From: Bacteroidales bacterium
GTDB taxonomy: Bacteria; Bacillota; Clostridia; Lachnospirales; Lachnospiraceae
Direction of reading: 5' to 3'
NCBI GenBank assembly: GCA_023664535.1
Contig: JAMPFJ010000023.1
Location: 1 to 45,710, forward strand
Length of the DNA stretch: 45,710 bases
Position numbers and translations under genes: made by a program. Shown here piece by piece: positions 26,634 to 34,317 of the stretch (the first letter of the stretch is position 1; each line of letters opens with the position of its first letter). The notes below the pieces were generated by a model, which saw nothing but the letters and a program-made list of their open reading frames with translations, was not told the DNA's origin and made no database searches.

Positions 26634-26895
26634 GTATCACGTGCATGATAAAATATCAGAGTAAACCTGCGAAAAACCGTTATAATTGTCTAAATGTATT
26701 AGTTGAAAAGGTAGATATCCTTTGAAAAAAATTTATAAGTTCTCCAATCGTATAAGGCATGACTTCTATATTTAAAATTTCTGATATTTTTCTTAAGAAT
26801 AATCATAAATTATGGATTGCATAAATTCAATGTGCTATACTTTGGAAAGATAGAAAATTAGGAAGTAATAAAGGTGAGGCAGGAGGCAGAGGATT
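26634..26895 (+). promoter_or_regulatory. AT-rich gap with an extended -10 promoter for the permease operon
   Basis: TG-C-TATACT (26833-26841) lies 55 bases before the first permease, with no matching -35. The preceding ~190 bases are AT-rich, contain no gene, and mark the right edge of the low-GC cassette. Confidence 0.5.
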
Positions 26896-27810
26896 ATGCC
26901 GAAAAAGCAGGTCGCAGAAGGGGAACTGATTTACAAAAAACCGAAAAGAAGTAAGAAGGACAGAAAAAATGCAGTACTGTATTTATCTCCGAGTTTGCTG
27001 GGTGTACTGGTGTTTTTTGTGCTTCCTTTTTTTGTTGTCATTTACTATGCAGTGGTGGATAATCCGATTAGCCACCAGTTCGTAGGACTGGATAATTTTT
27101 TAAATATTTTGCAGAATTCCTCCTTTCAGCAGGCAGCCCGGAATACGGCGACATTTTCGCTGGCTGCGGTGCCCCTTGCTGTCATTTTATCTCTGGCAAT
27201 GGCAATTCTTTTGGAGCAGAATATTCCGATGAGGAGCCAGTTCAGAACCTTTTTCCTAAGTCCGATGATGGTTCCGGTGGCATCTATTGTGCTTATCTGG
27301 CAGGTGCTGTTTGATTACCATGGGGTGCTCAATGAGTTTATTAAATTGCTGGGTGCAGACCCTGTTGACTGGTTCAAATCCTCCTACAGCCAGATTGTTA
27401 TCGTTATTCTGTTTTTGTGGAAAAATCTTGGTTATAATATGATTTTATTTATGGCGGCGCTCAATGCCATTCCGAAGGATGTATTGGAGGTGGCAACACT
27501 GGAAAGCGCAACGGAGTTTCAGAAGTTCTGGTATATTAAGCTGCGGTATCTGTCGTCCACGGTGCTGTTTGTTGCGATTCTTTCTCTGATTAATTCCTTT
27601 AAAGTGTTCAGGGAGGTTTACCTGTTAACAGGTGATTATCCTTTCGATACGTTGTATATGCTGCAGCATTTTATGAATAATACCTTCCGGTCGCTGGACT
27701 ACCAGAAGCTGTCGGCGGCGGCAATTATCATGGCGATTGTGATGTGCATCGTAATCGGGATTTTGTTTTTTGTTGAAGACCGGTATGGAAAGGATGTGGA
27801 GGGTTCATGA
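26896..27810 (+). CDS. Sugar-type ABC transporter permease (MalF/UgpA-like)
   Basis: This 304-residue inner-membrane permease has about six TM segments (first at residues ~32-55). The EAA loop that contacts the ATPase is at about residues 199-230 (LEVATLESATEFQKFWYIKL; the usual EAA-x3-G pattern is degenerate here as ESATEFQ). An AGGAGG site lies before the ATG. The stop overlaps the next permease start by four bases. Family is CUT1-type carbohydrate import. No ATPase gene is nearby, so it would need a shared one such as MsmX. The degenerate EAA loop deserves attention. Confidence 0.9.
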   Translation: MPKKQVAEGELIYKKPKRSKKDRKNAVLYLSPSLLGVLVFFVLPFFVVIYYAVVDNPISHQFVGLDNFLNILQNSSFQQAARNTATFSLAAVPLAVILSLAMAILLEQNIPMRSQFRTFFLSPMMVPVASIVLIWQVLFDYHGVLNEFIKLLGADPVDWFKSSYSQIVIVILFLWKNLGYNMILFMAALNAIPKDVLEVATLESATEFQKFWYIKLRYLSSTVLFVAILSLINSFKVFREVYLLTGDYPFDTLYMLQHFMNNTFRSLDYQKLSAAAIIMAIVMCIVIGILFFVEDRYGKDVEGS

Positions 27811-28709
27811 AGAAAAAGAAACGGCTGTTTAAAAAAATACTGCTCACGTTGATTGCTTTGATTTTTGCGACTTCCTTTTTGCTGCCAACGGTGCTGACCA
27901 TGGCAAATTCGTTTATGTCGGCGGCGGAGATTAATACGAATTATGGAGTGATTTTTAATCAATTTAAGGAAACGGCATATGGGGAGCGGAATACGGATTA
28001 TGTAACCGACACGGTAAATTTAAAATTTATTCCGGATATGGTCGATTTTTCCCAATATTCCACCGTGCTGTTGAAAAGTCCGGAATATCTGTTAAAGTTT
28101 TGGAATTCGGTTATTCTGGTTGTCCCTATTGTCCTGTTTCAGATAGTCATTGCCTTGGGGGCGGCATACAGCTTTACCAGATTCCGGGGAAGGCTCCGGG
28201 AGTTGATTTTCTTCCTGTATGTGGCGCTTATGCTGATGCCGTTTCAGGTCACCCTGGTACCGAATTATCTGGTGGCGGACTGGCTGAATATACTGGATAC
28301 CAGATGGTCTATACTTTTGCCGGGATTTTTTGCTCCTTTCAGCGTATATCTGCTGACCAAATTTATGAGAAGGATACCGGTGTCCCTGATTGAGGCCGCC
28401 AAGCTTGACGGCGCCAATGAGTGGCAGATTTTTACCAGAATCTGCATACCGCTTTGTAAAGGTTCCATTGCCTCCGTGGCAATTCTGGTATTTATTGATT
28501 ATTGGAATATGGTGGAACAACCGCTGATTATGCTGTCCGATGCAGACAAGCATCCGTTGTCGGTATTTTTATCGCAGATAAATACCGGAGAGGTGGGACT
28601 GGCTTTTGCGGTGGCGACCATTTATATGGTTCCTACGATATTGATTTTCCTGTACGGGGAAGAATATCTGGTAGACGGAATATCTTATTCCGGAAGTGTA
28701 AAGGGGTAA
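27807..28709 (+). CDS. Sugar-type ABC transporter permease (MalG/UgpE-like)
   Basis: This 300-residue second permease has its first TM at about residues 10-30. An unusually long outer loop follows (about 35-90, with NTNYGVIFNQFKET). Five more TM helices and a canonical EAA loop are present (LIEAAKLDGANEWQIFTRI). It overlaps the first permease by ATGA and presumably pairs with it as a heterodimer. The good EAA loop here, compared with the weak one in its partner, hints that ATPase contact may be asymmetric. Confidence 0.91.
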   Translation: MKKKKRLFKKILLTLIALIFATSFLLPTVLTMANSFMSAAEINTNYGVIFNQFKETAYGERNTDYVTDTVNLKFIPDMVDFSQYSTVLLKSPEYLLKFWNSVILVVPIVLFQIVIALGAAYSFTRFRGRLRELIFFLYVALMLMPFQVTLVPNYLVADWLNILDTRWSILLPGFFAPFSVYLLTKFMRRIPVSLIEAAKLDGANEWQIFTRICIPLCKGSIASVAILVFIDYWNMVEQPLIMLSDADKHPLSVFLSQINTGEVGLAFAVATIYMVPTILIFLYGEEYLVDGISYSGSVKG

Positions 28710-28746
28710 TTCCCATGGTGCAATTACAGTTGATAGGAGGAAGATG

Positions 28747-30432
28747 ATGGAAAAGGAAACAAAGCGTAAGCCGATGATAAAAAAGATTGCGGTTATCTTT
28801 TTGGTTACATTGCTGATATTGACATTTTTTTCAAATACGATAATGAATTATTCTCTGCCGGAGGTGGCAACGGAGCCGGTAACCAGCGGAACCGTTTCCA
28901 ATAAGGTAAGGGGACAGGGAATCGTAGAGACCAATTCCGACTATGAGGTAATGGTAAGCGGTGCCCGTATTATCAAAGAGGTGAAGGTGGAAGCCGGCGA
29001 TGAAGTAAAGAAGGGACAGGTTCTGTTCACCTTTGAGGAGGGAGAGAATACCGAGCTGGAGGAGGCGGAAGAAACTCTGGAGCAGATGGAGCTGGACTAT
29101 GCAAAATCACTGTTAAAAAGCGTGCCGGATTATGCCAGTGACGATTTGGACGTGCAGGCGGCAAAGGAGGAGCTGCAGGCGGCAATCGATGCGGAGAAGC
29201 AGGCGGGCGTTACGGCGGGAGAGCTGGAATCCGTTAAAAAGCAGGTGAATGCGGCAACGAAGGAAGTGAGCAGCCAGCAGGCGAAGGTGGATGCCTTGCA
29301 GGAGCAGATAGACGCCTATGGCGAGATAGGAGATTATGAAACCGCAAAGGCGACGGTAAAGGCATTGACGGACGAGCTTGCCGTATTAAAAAGACAGCTT
29401 GAGGAGCTGAAGCAGGATTTAGTAAATGCCGGTGGAACGGATGCAGCGATTAAACGGGATATCCAGAACAAGGAGCTGGAAATTACCAATAAACAGTCGG
29501 AGCTTGACAATGCCAAGCGTGTGGCGGAGGCGTTAAAGGATACCAGCAGCGCATATAATAAATTAAAAAATAGCTGGTCAAAGGAAAATAAGAAATTACA
29601 GCGGCTGCAGGGAAATTTAACCTCCCTGACGGCAAGGCTGGAGGAGCTTAACGGAGCTCCCTCCCTGGCAGAGGCGCAGGCGGCAGTAAAAGAGAAACAG
29701 CGTGCGCTTACCCAGCTTCTGTTATCCCTTAAGGATAAAAAAGAGCAGGATGCGCTTGCCCAGCAGTCGGACAACATGGATATGCAGGCGGCACAGAAAA
29801 AGATTGAGAAGCAGAAGGAGACGGTAGACAAGATTAAAAAGAGCAGTGATTTAAAGGAAATTAAATCCCAGGAGGACGGAATAGTTTCCCAGATTGACGT
29901 AAAAGAGGGGGACAGTGTAACGGCGGATATGGCGCTGGCAAAAATACAGCTGGCAGAGAGCGGGTTTGTGGTAATGATTACCGTGACCAAGGCACAGGCG
30001 AAGCTGATTCGTACCGGTAATGAGGCGACGGTGGAAAACGTGTGGGATGATGATTTGACTGCCACGGTAAAAAGCGTAAAAGCAGACCCGGAAAATCCGA
30101 ATCAGAATATGATTGTTACTTTTGAAGTAAAGGGTAATGTGGAGCCGGGACAGACCCTGGCGCTTTCCGTAGGGGAAAAGAGCAACCGCTATGACGCAGT
30201 GGTTCCAAACAATGCGGTAAAGGAAGACAGCAAGGGAAAGTTTGTGCTGGTGGTCACCGTAAAGGGAACACCGCTTGGTAACCGCTACAAGGTTAAGCGT
30301 GCGGATGTTGACGTTCTGGCTTCGGATGATAATTCCTCCGGTGTTTCCGGCGGAGTGTATGAATATGATAATGTCGTGACGAATTCCTCCAAACCGCTGG
30401 AGGAGGGAATGCAGGTACGGCTGGTAGAATAA
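28747..30432 (+). CDS. HlyD/RND-type membrane-fusion adaptor protein
   Basis: This 561-residue protein has one TM helix (about 12-30), a lipoyl-like beta hairpin (SGARIIKEVKVEAGDEVKKG), and a long alpha-helical coiled-coil hairpin (about 85-370; ELESVKKQVNAATKEVSSQ, ALKRQLEELK). The second lipoyl half follows (SQEDGIVSQIDVKEGDSV), then a beta-barrel. This is the layout of adaptors of efflux pumps and MacAB-like exporters. The second of two adjacent ATGs (28747) is preferred: AGGAGG lies 6 bases upstream rather than 3. It follows the permeases by 37 bases in the same operon. In a monoderm host its partner outside the membrane is unclear. Confidence 0.87.
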   Translation: MEKETKRKPMIKKIAVIFLVTLLILTFFSNTIMNYSLPEVATEPVTSGTVSNKVRGQGIVETNSDYEVMVSGARIIKEVKVEAGDEVKKGQVLFTFEEGENTELEEAEETLEQMELDYAKSLLKSVPDYASDDLDVQAAKEELQAAIDAEKQAGVTAGELESVKKQVNAATKEVSSQQAKVDALQEQIDAYGEIGDYETAKATVKALTDELAVLKRQLEELKQDLVNAGGTDAAIKRDIQNKELEITNKQSELDNAKRVAEALKDTSSAYNKLKNSWSKENKKLQRLQGNLTSLTARLEELNGAPSLAEAQAAVKEKQRALTQLLLSLKDKKEQDALAQQSDNMDMQAAQKKIEKQKETVDKIKKSSDLKEIKSQEDGIVSQIDVKEGDSVTADMALAKIQLAESGFVVMITVTKAQAKLIRTGNEATVENVWDDDLTATVKSVKADPENPNQNMIVTFEVKGNVEPGQTLALSVGEKSNRYDAVVPNNAVKEDSKGKFVLVVTVKGTPLGNRYKVKRADVDVLASDDNSSGVSGGVYEYDNVVTNSSKPLEEGMQVRLVE

Positions 30433-30485
30433 CAGACAGGATTTGGTAAAGCATTGAGGAAAGGGACTGCAGGGAGAGAGCAGGA

Positions 30486-31901
30486 ATGATAGCAGGGAAA
30501 AGGACGACAAGGTTAAAACTGAATATAAACCGCAGACAGGCGGTTCTTTTGCTGATTAACGGCGTGATGCTGCTGATTTTTGCCTTGCTGACCGGTTTAG
30601 CCCATAAGGAAGCGAAAAAATTATATTCTCAGCAGGCGGCTGACCGCTGGGGAGAGGATTTTGCTCAGGTAAGCGCATTTTTTTCTCCGGAATGCGGCAT
30701 GAATAAAGAAGGGGTTTTTAACCTGCGAAGCGCTTTGGTGGAACAGCTTTCCAAGGATTCGCTGAATGAAGCGGGAAATGGTGGAAGAGTCTGGATTGAT
30801 GCCTATAGCGGAGAATGCGAAAGCCAGCTAAGGAGAGAAAACACCATGCTGACGGTGACGGCAGTAGGAGTGGGAGGGGATTATTTCCGGTTCCATCCGA
30901 TGAGGTTGTTATCCGGCAGTTATATTTCCGACGAGGATTTGAATCACGACCGTATTGTGGTAGATGAAAATTTTGCATGGGCGATGTTTGGCTCTAACGA
31001 CATTGTAGGGATGCAGGTCTGGATGGGGGAAGAAACATTTTTTGTGGCGGGAGTAGTGGCAGTAGAGGAGGATTCGCTGTTTCAGACGGCTTATGGAGAG
31101 GGCAACCGGATTTATATGTCTTATGACTATCTGCAAAGACAGCGGGAGAACCTACAGGTTAGCTGCTATGAGGCGGTTATGCCGAACCCGATTTCCAATT
31201 ATGCATATTATGCATTGCGTACAGCCTGCGGAATACAGGAAGAGGAAGAAGATACGATAAAAAAGACAGAGAATCCGATGAATTTTGATTCGATAGAGGT
31301 TTTGGAAAACAGTAACCGTTATACCCTGCCGAAGCTGGCGGAGGGAATAAAGACGTTGAGGCTGCGCAGTATGCGGACCAACAGTGTAAAATACCCCTAC
31401 TGGGAAAATATTGCCAGAGTGACGGAGGAACAGCAGATTTTGCTTTTCCTTATCCGGGCACTGCTGCTGGTATTCCCGTTTATTTGTCTTATCATCCTGC
31501 TGCGCCGGCTGTGGAAAGCGAGAACATGGACGGCAAAGAGCGTATGTTTGGGACTGGTAGAACGAATACGGGAAAAATACGAAATAAGACGGATAGAAAA
31601 GGAAGAAGCAGAAAAAATGCCGGAGACAGGCGATGAGGATACGGCGGAAGCGGATGAGATGCCAGGGACAGACGATGGGGATATGGATATTCCGGATGAA
31701 GAAGAATGGGAAGAATTTGATGAAGCGGAAGACGAAGCCGGAGAGATAACGGAAGCGGAGGACGAGGTGCCCGGGGAACCGGAAAGAACAGAAGAAATGC
31801 CGGAGACAGATGATGAGGATACAGTGGAAACGGACGGGATGCCTGAGGCAGAAAATGAGGAGCTGCGAAGCGTTACGGGAAAGGATATTTTTACCCTGTA
31901 G
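30486..31901 (+). CDS. MacB-like periplasmic-core membrane protein, FtsX bundle reduced
   Basis: This 471-residue protein has TM1 at residues 19-37 and an outward domain at about 45-280 resembling the MacB periplasmic core: VTAVGVGGDYFRFHPMRLLSGSY, then IVVDENFAWAMFGSNDIVGMQV and IAGV-like FFVAGVVAVEED. A single TM2 (about 317-340) ends in a basic cap, and a ~105-residue, very acidic tail has repeats around MPETGDEDT and MPETDDEDT. Normal MacB/FtsX proteins have four TM helices; here the last bundle is reduced to one, so it cannot be a full permease by that model. It ends the operon after the HlyD-like adaptor. Confidence 0.75.
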   Translation: MIAGKRTTRLKLNINRRQAVLLLINGVMLLIFALLTGLAHKEAKKLYSQQAADRWGEDFAQVSAFFSPECGMNKEGVFNLRSALVEQLSKDSLNEAGNGGRVWIDAYSGECESQLRRENTMLTVTAVGVGGDYFRFHPMRLLSGSYISDEDLNHDRIVVDENFAWAMFGSNDIVGMQVWMGEETFFVAGVVAVEEDSLFQTAYGEGNRIYMSYDYLQRQRENLQVSCYEAVMPNPISNYAYYALRTACGIQEEEEDTIKKTENPMNFDSIEVLENSNRYTLPKLAEGIKTLRLRSMRTNSVKYPYWENIARVTEEQQILLFLIRALLLVFPFICLIILLRRLWKARTWTAKSVCLGLVERIREKYEIRRIEKEEAEKMPETGDEDTAEADEMPGTDDGDMDIPDEEEWEEFDEAEDEAGEITEAEDEVPGEPERTEEMPETDDEDTVETDGMPEAENEELRSVTGKDIFTL

Positions 31902-31945
31902 AAATTTCACAGGGTCGAAGGAGATGCCAAGGGACAGGATTGACC

Positions 31946-31974
31946 TTGACAGAATGTGCCAAATTGCATATAAT
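31946..31974 (+). promoter_or_regulatory. Perfect consensus promoter of the metG T-box transcript
   Basis: TTGACA (31946-31951), exactly 17 bases and TATAAT (31969-31974). It is a full sigma-A consensus and lies about 20 bases before the T-box stem I. Confidence 0.92.
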
Positions 31975-31995
31975 GGAAGACAGTTAAAAATAAAA

Positions 31996-32316
31996 TGAGC
32001 GATGAAAAGAAGAGTAGATTTGGAAAGCTTTTAACAGAGAACCTGGAAGGCTGAGAACAGGGAAGAGCGGAACGGATTGAAGATGGTCTTGGAGCTTCTT
32101 ATATGAGATTGAATTATCGGAGAGCCAGAGTGCTGGCTTTGGTAAGCGGTTTAGTATAAGACGGGAACACCCGTTATCGTGTGAGCTGGTATACAGAGGG
32201 AACAGGTCTGACTGCCAGCCGATAAGGTCAGCATAGTGATATGCAGATGAATTAAAGTGGTACCGTGAGAGATAAGCTCGCCTTTAAGATGTTTTAAAGG
32301 CGGGCATTTTTTCTTT
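31996..32316 (+). ncRNA. T-box leader (methionine specifier) controlling metG
   Basis: Stem I runs from about 32000 to 32110 and carries AGAGTA at its base. The specifier is ATG (32083-32085) in GAAG-ATG-G, with a purine after it, matching Met. The hallmark T-box AAAGTGGTACCG is at 32254-32265. An intrinsic terminator follows: GCCTTTAA / TTAAAGGC with loop AGATGT-type spacing and T6 (about 32278-32314). Uncharged tRNA-Met is expected to bind and favour read-through. Start and end are approximate. Confidence 0.88.
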
Positions 32317-32354
32317 ATCCGCATCGGTCATTTGGAGAATCAGGAGGGAAAACA

Positions 32355-34313
32355 ATGGCAAAAAAACCGTATTACATTACTACTGCGATTGCCTATACTT
32401 CGGGCAAGCCGCATATTGGGAACACCTATGAAATTGTACTTGCGGACAGCATTGCAAGATACAAGAGGTTTGTGGGTTACGATGTCCGTTTCCAGACGGG
32501 AACTGACGAGCACGGACAAAAGATTGAGGAAAAAGCAGCAGAGAAAGGGGTTTCCCCGAAGGAATACGTGGATGAGACGGCAGGAGAGATTAAGAGAATC
32601 TGGGATTTAATGAATACCTCCTACGACAAATTTATCCGGACAACGGATGAAGAGCACGAAAAGCAGGTTCAGAAGATTTTCAAGAAGCTGTACGATAAGG
32701 GCGACATTTACAAGGGACAGTATGAAGGGCTTTACTGTACACCCTGTGAATCATTTTTTACCGAGTCCCAGCTGGTGGACGGTAAATGTCCGGACTGCGG
32801 CAGAGAGGTACAGCCGGCGAAGGAGGAAGCCTATTTCTTTAAGATGAGTAAATACCAGCGCAGATTGATTGACTATATCAATACGCATCCGGAATTTATT
32901 CAGCCGGAATCCCGTAAAAATGAGATGATGAATAATTTCCTGCTGCCGGGGCTTCAGGACTTGTGTGTATCCCGGACTTCTTTTAAATGGGGAATCCCGG
33001 TGGACTTTGACCCGGGACATGTCATTTATGTATGGATTGATGCGCTGACCAACTATATTACCGGACTGGGATTTGATATGGACGGGCGCAGCGACCGGAT
33101 GTTTGAAAAATACTGGCCCTGCGATTTGCACTTGATTGGTAAGGATATTTTACGGTTCCATACCATTTACTGGCCGATTATGCTGATGGCATTGAACTTA
33201 CCGCTTCCCAAGCAGATATTCGGGCATCCGTGGTTAATCCAGAGCGACGGCAAGATGAGTAAGTCCAAAGGAAATGTAATCTATGCCGATGATTTGGTGG
33301 AATTATTCGGGGTAGATGCGGTCCGTTATTTTGTTCTCCATGAAATGCCTTTTGAAAATGACGGCGTTATTTCCTGGGAGTTATTGGTGGAGAGATTAAA
33401 TTCCGACCTTGCCAATACCCTGGGCAATCTGGTCAACCGGACAATCTCCATGTCAAACAAATATTTTGGCGGTGAGGTGAACAACAAAAAGGTCAACGAA
33501 GACGTGGATAAGGAATTGATAGATTATGCACTGGATACCAGAATCCGGGTTTCCAATGCCATGGATAAGCTGAGAGTGGCAGACGCCATGACGGAAATCT
33601 TTAATTTGTTTAAACGCTGTAACAAATATATTGACGAAACGATGCCGTGGGCGCTTGCCAAGGAAGAGGATAAGCAGGACCGCCTGGCAACCGTGCTCTA
33701 TAATCTGGTGGAGAGCATTATTATCGGTTCAACGTTGTTAGAGCCGTTTATGCCGGAGACATCGGAAAAGATTCTTGCCCAGTTAAATGCGCCAAAGCGC
33801 AAGGTAAATGATTTGGTAAGATTCGGCGGCTATAAATCCGGAACAAAGGTGGCTGAGGAGCCGGAGATTCTCTTTGCCAGACTGGACCTTGAAGAGGTTA
33901 TGGCGAAGGTAGAGGAAATGCAGCCGGAGCCCGAACCGGAGCCGGAACCGGCAGATGATAACCCGGGAATGGATGTGGAAAAGAAACCGGAGATAACCAT
34001 TGAAGACTTTGACAAAATCCAGCTTCAAATCGGCGAAGTCATTGCCTGCGAGGAGGTAAAGGATTCAAAGAAGCTGCTCTGTTCAAAGGTAAAGATAGGC
34101 AGCGAGGTCAGACAAATCGTGTCCGGCATTAAGGCGCACTATTCGCCGGCGGATATGGTGGGGAAAAAGGTAGTGGTAGTGACCAACTTAAAGCCTGCCA
34201 AATTAGCCGGAGTGGAATCCCAGGGAATGATTCTTTGCGCAGAGGATGCGGAGGGTAACCTGGCGCTGATGACCACAGATAAGGAAATGCCGCATGGTGC
34301 GGAAATCTGTTAA
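32355..34313 (+). CDS. metG: Methionyl-tRNA synthetase
   Basis: This 652-residue class I synthetase charges tRNA-Met. The HIGH-type motif is HIGN at residues 20-23, the zinc knuckle is C128, C131, C145, C148, and KMSKS lies at about 300-304. A C-terminal EMAP/Trbp111-like tRNA-binding domain (from about residue 550, ITIEDFDKIQLQIGEV) is joined through a Glu-Pro repeat linker (PEPEPEPEPA). AGGAGG lies before ATG. In B. subtilis metS follows abrB and precedes tatD; here the order is kept but with large insertions. Expression is controlled by the T-box leader. Confidence 0.97.
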   Translation: MAKKPYYITTAIAYTSGKPHIGNTYEIVLADSIARYKRFVGYDVRFQTGTDEHGQKIEEKAAEKGVSPKEYVDETAGEIKRIWDLMNTSYDKFIRTTDEEHEKQVQKIFKKLYDKGDIYKGQYEGLYCTPCESFFTESQLVDGKCPDCGREVQPAKEEAYFFKMSKYQRRLIDYINTHPEFIQPESRKNEMMNNFLLPGLQDLCVSRTSFKWGIPVDFDPGHVIYVWIDALTNYITGLGFDMDGRSDRMFEKYWPCDLHLIGKDILRFHTIYWPIMLMALNLPLPKQIFGHPWLIQSDGKMSKSKGNVIYADDLVELFGVDAVRYFVLHEMPFENDGVISWELLVERLNSDLANTLGNLVNRTISMSNKYFGGEVNNKKVNEDVDKELIDYALDTRIRVSNAMDKLRVADAMTEIFNLFKRCNKYIDETMPWALAKEEDKQDRLATVLYNLVESIIIGSTLLEPFMPETSEKILAQLNAPKRKVNDLVRFGGYKSGTKVAEEPEILFARLDLEEVMAKVEEMQPEPEPEPEPADDNPGMDVEKKPEITIEDFDKIQLQIGEVIACEEVKDSKKLLCSKVKIGSEVRQIVSGIKAHYSPADMVGKKVVVVTNLKPAKLAGVESQGMILCAEDAEGNLALMTTDKEMPHGAEIC

Positions 34314-34317
34314 ATAG

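Noticed and set aside
29334..30065. Minus-strand Ser/Phe-rich frame opposite the HlyD-like gene
   Set aside because: It is the complement of the coiled-coil Lys/Glu-rich coding region and has no independent support.
31152..31910. Long minus-strand frame opposite the MacB-like gene
   Set aside because: It is Phe/Arg/His-rich low-complexity reading of the acidic tail on the other strand, with no start site; a shadow.
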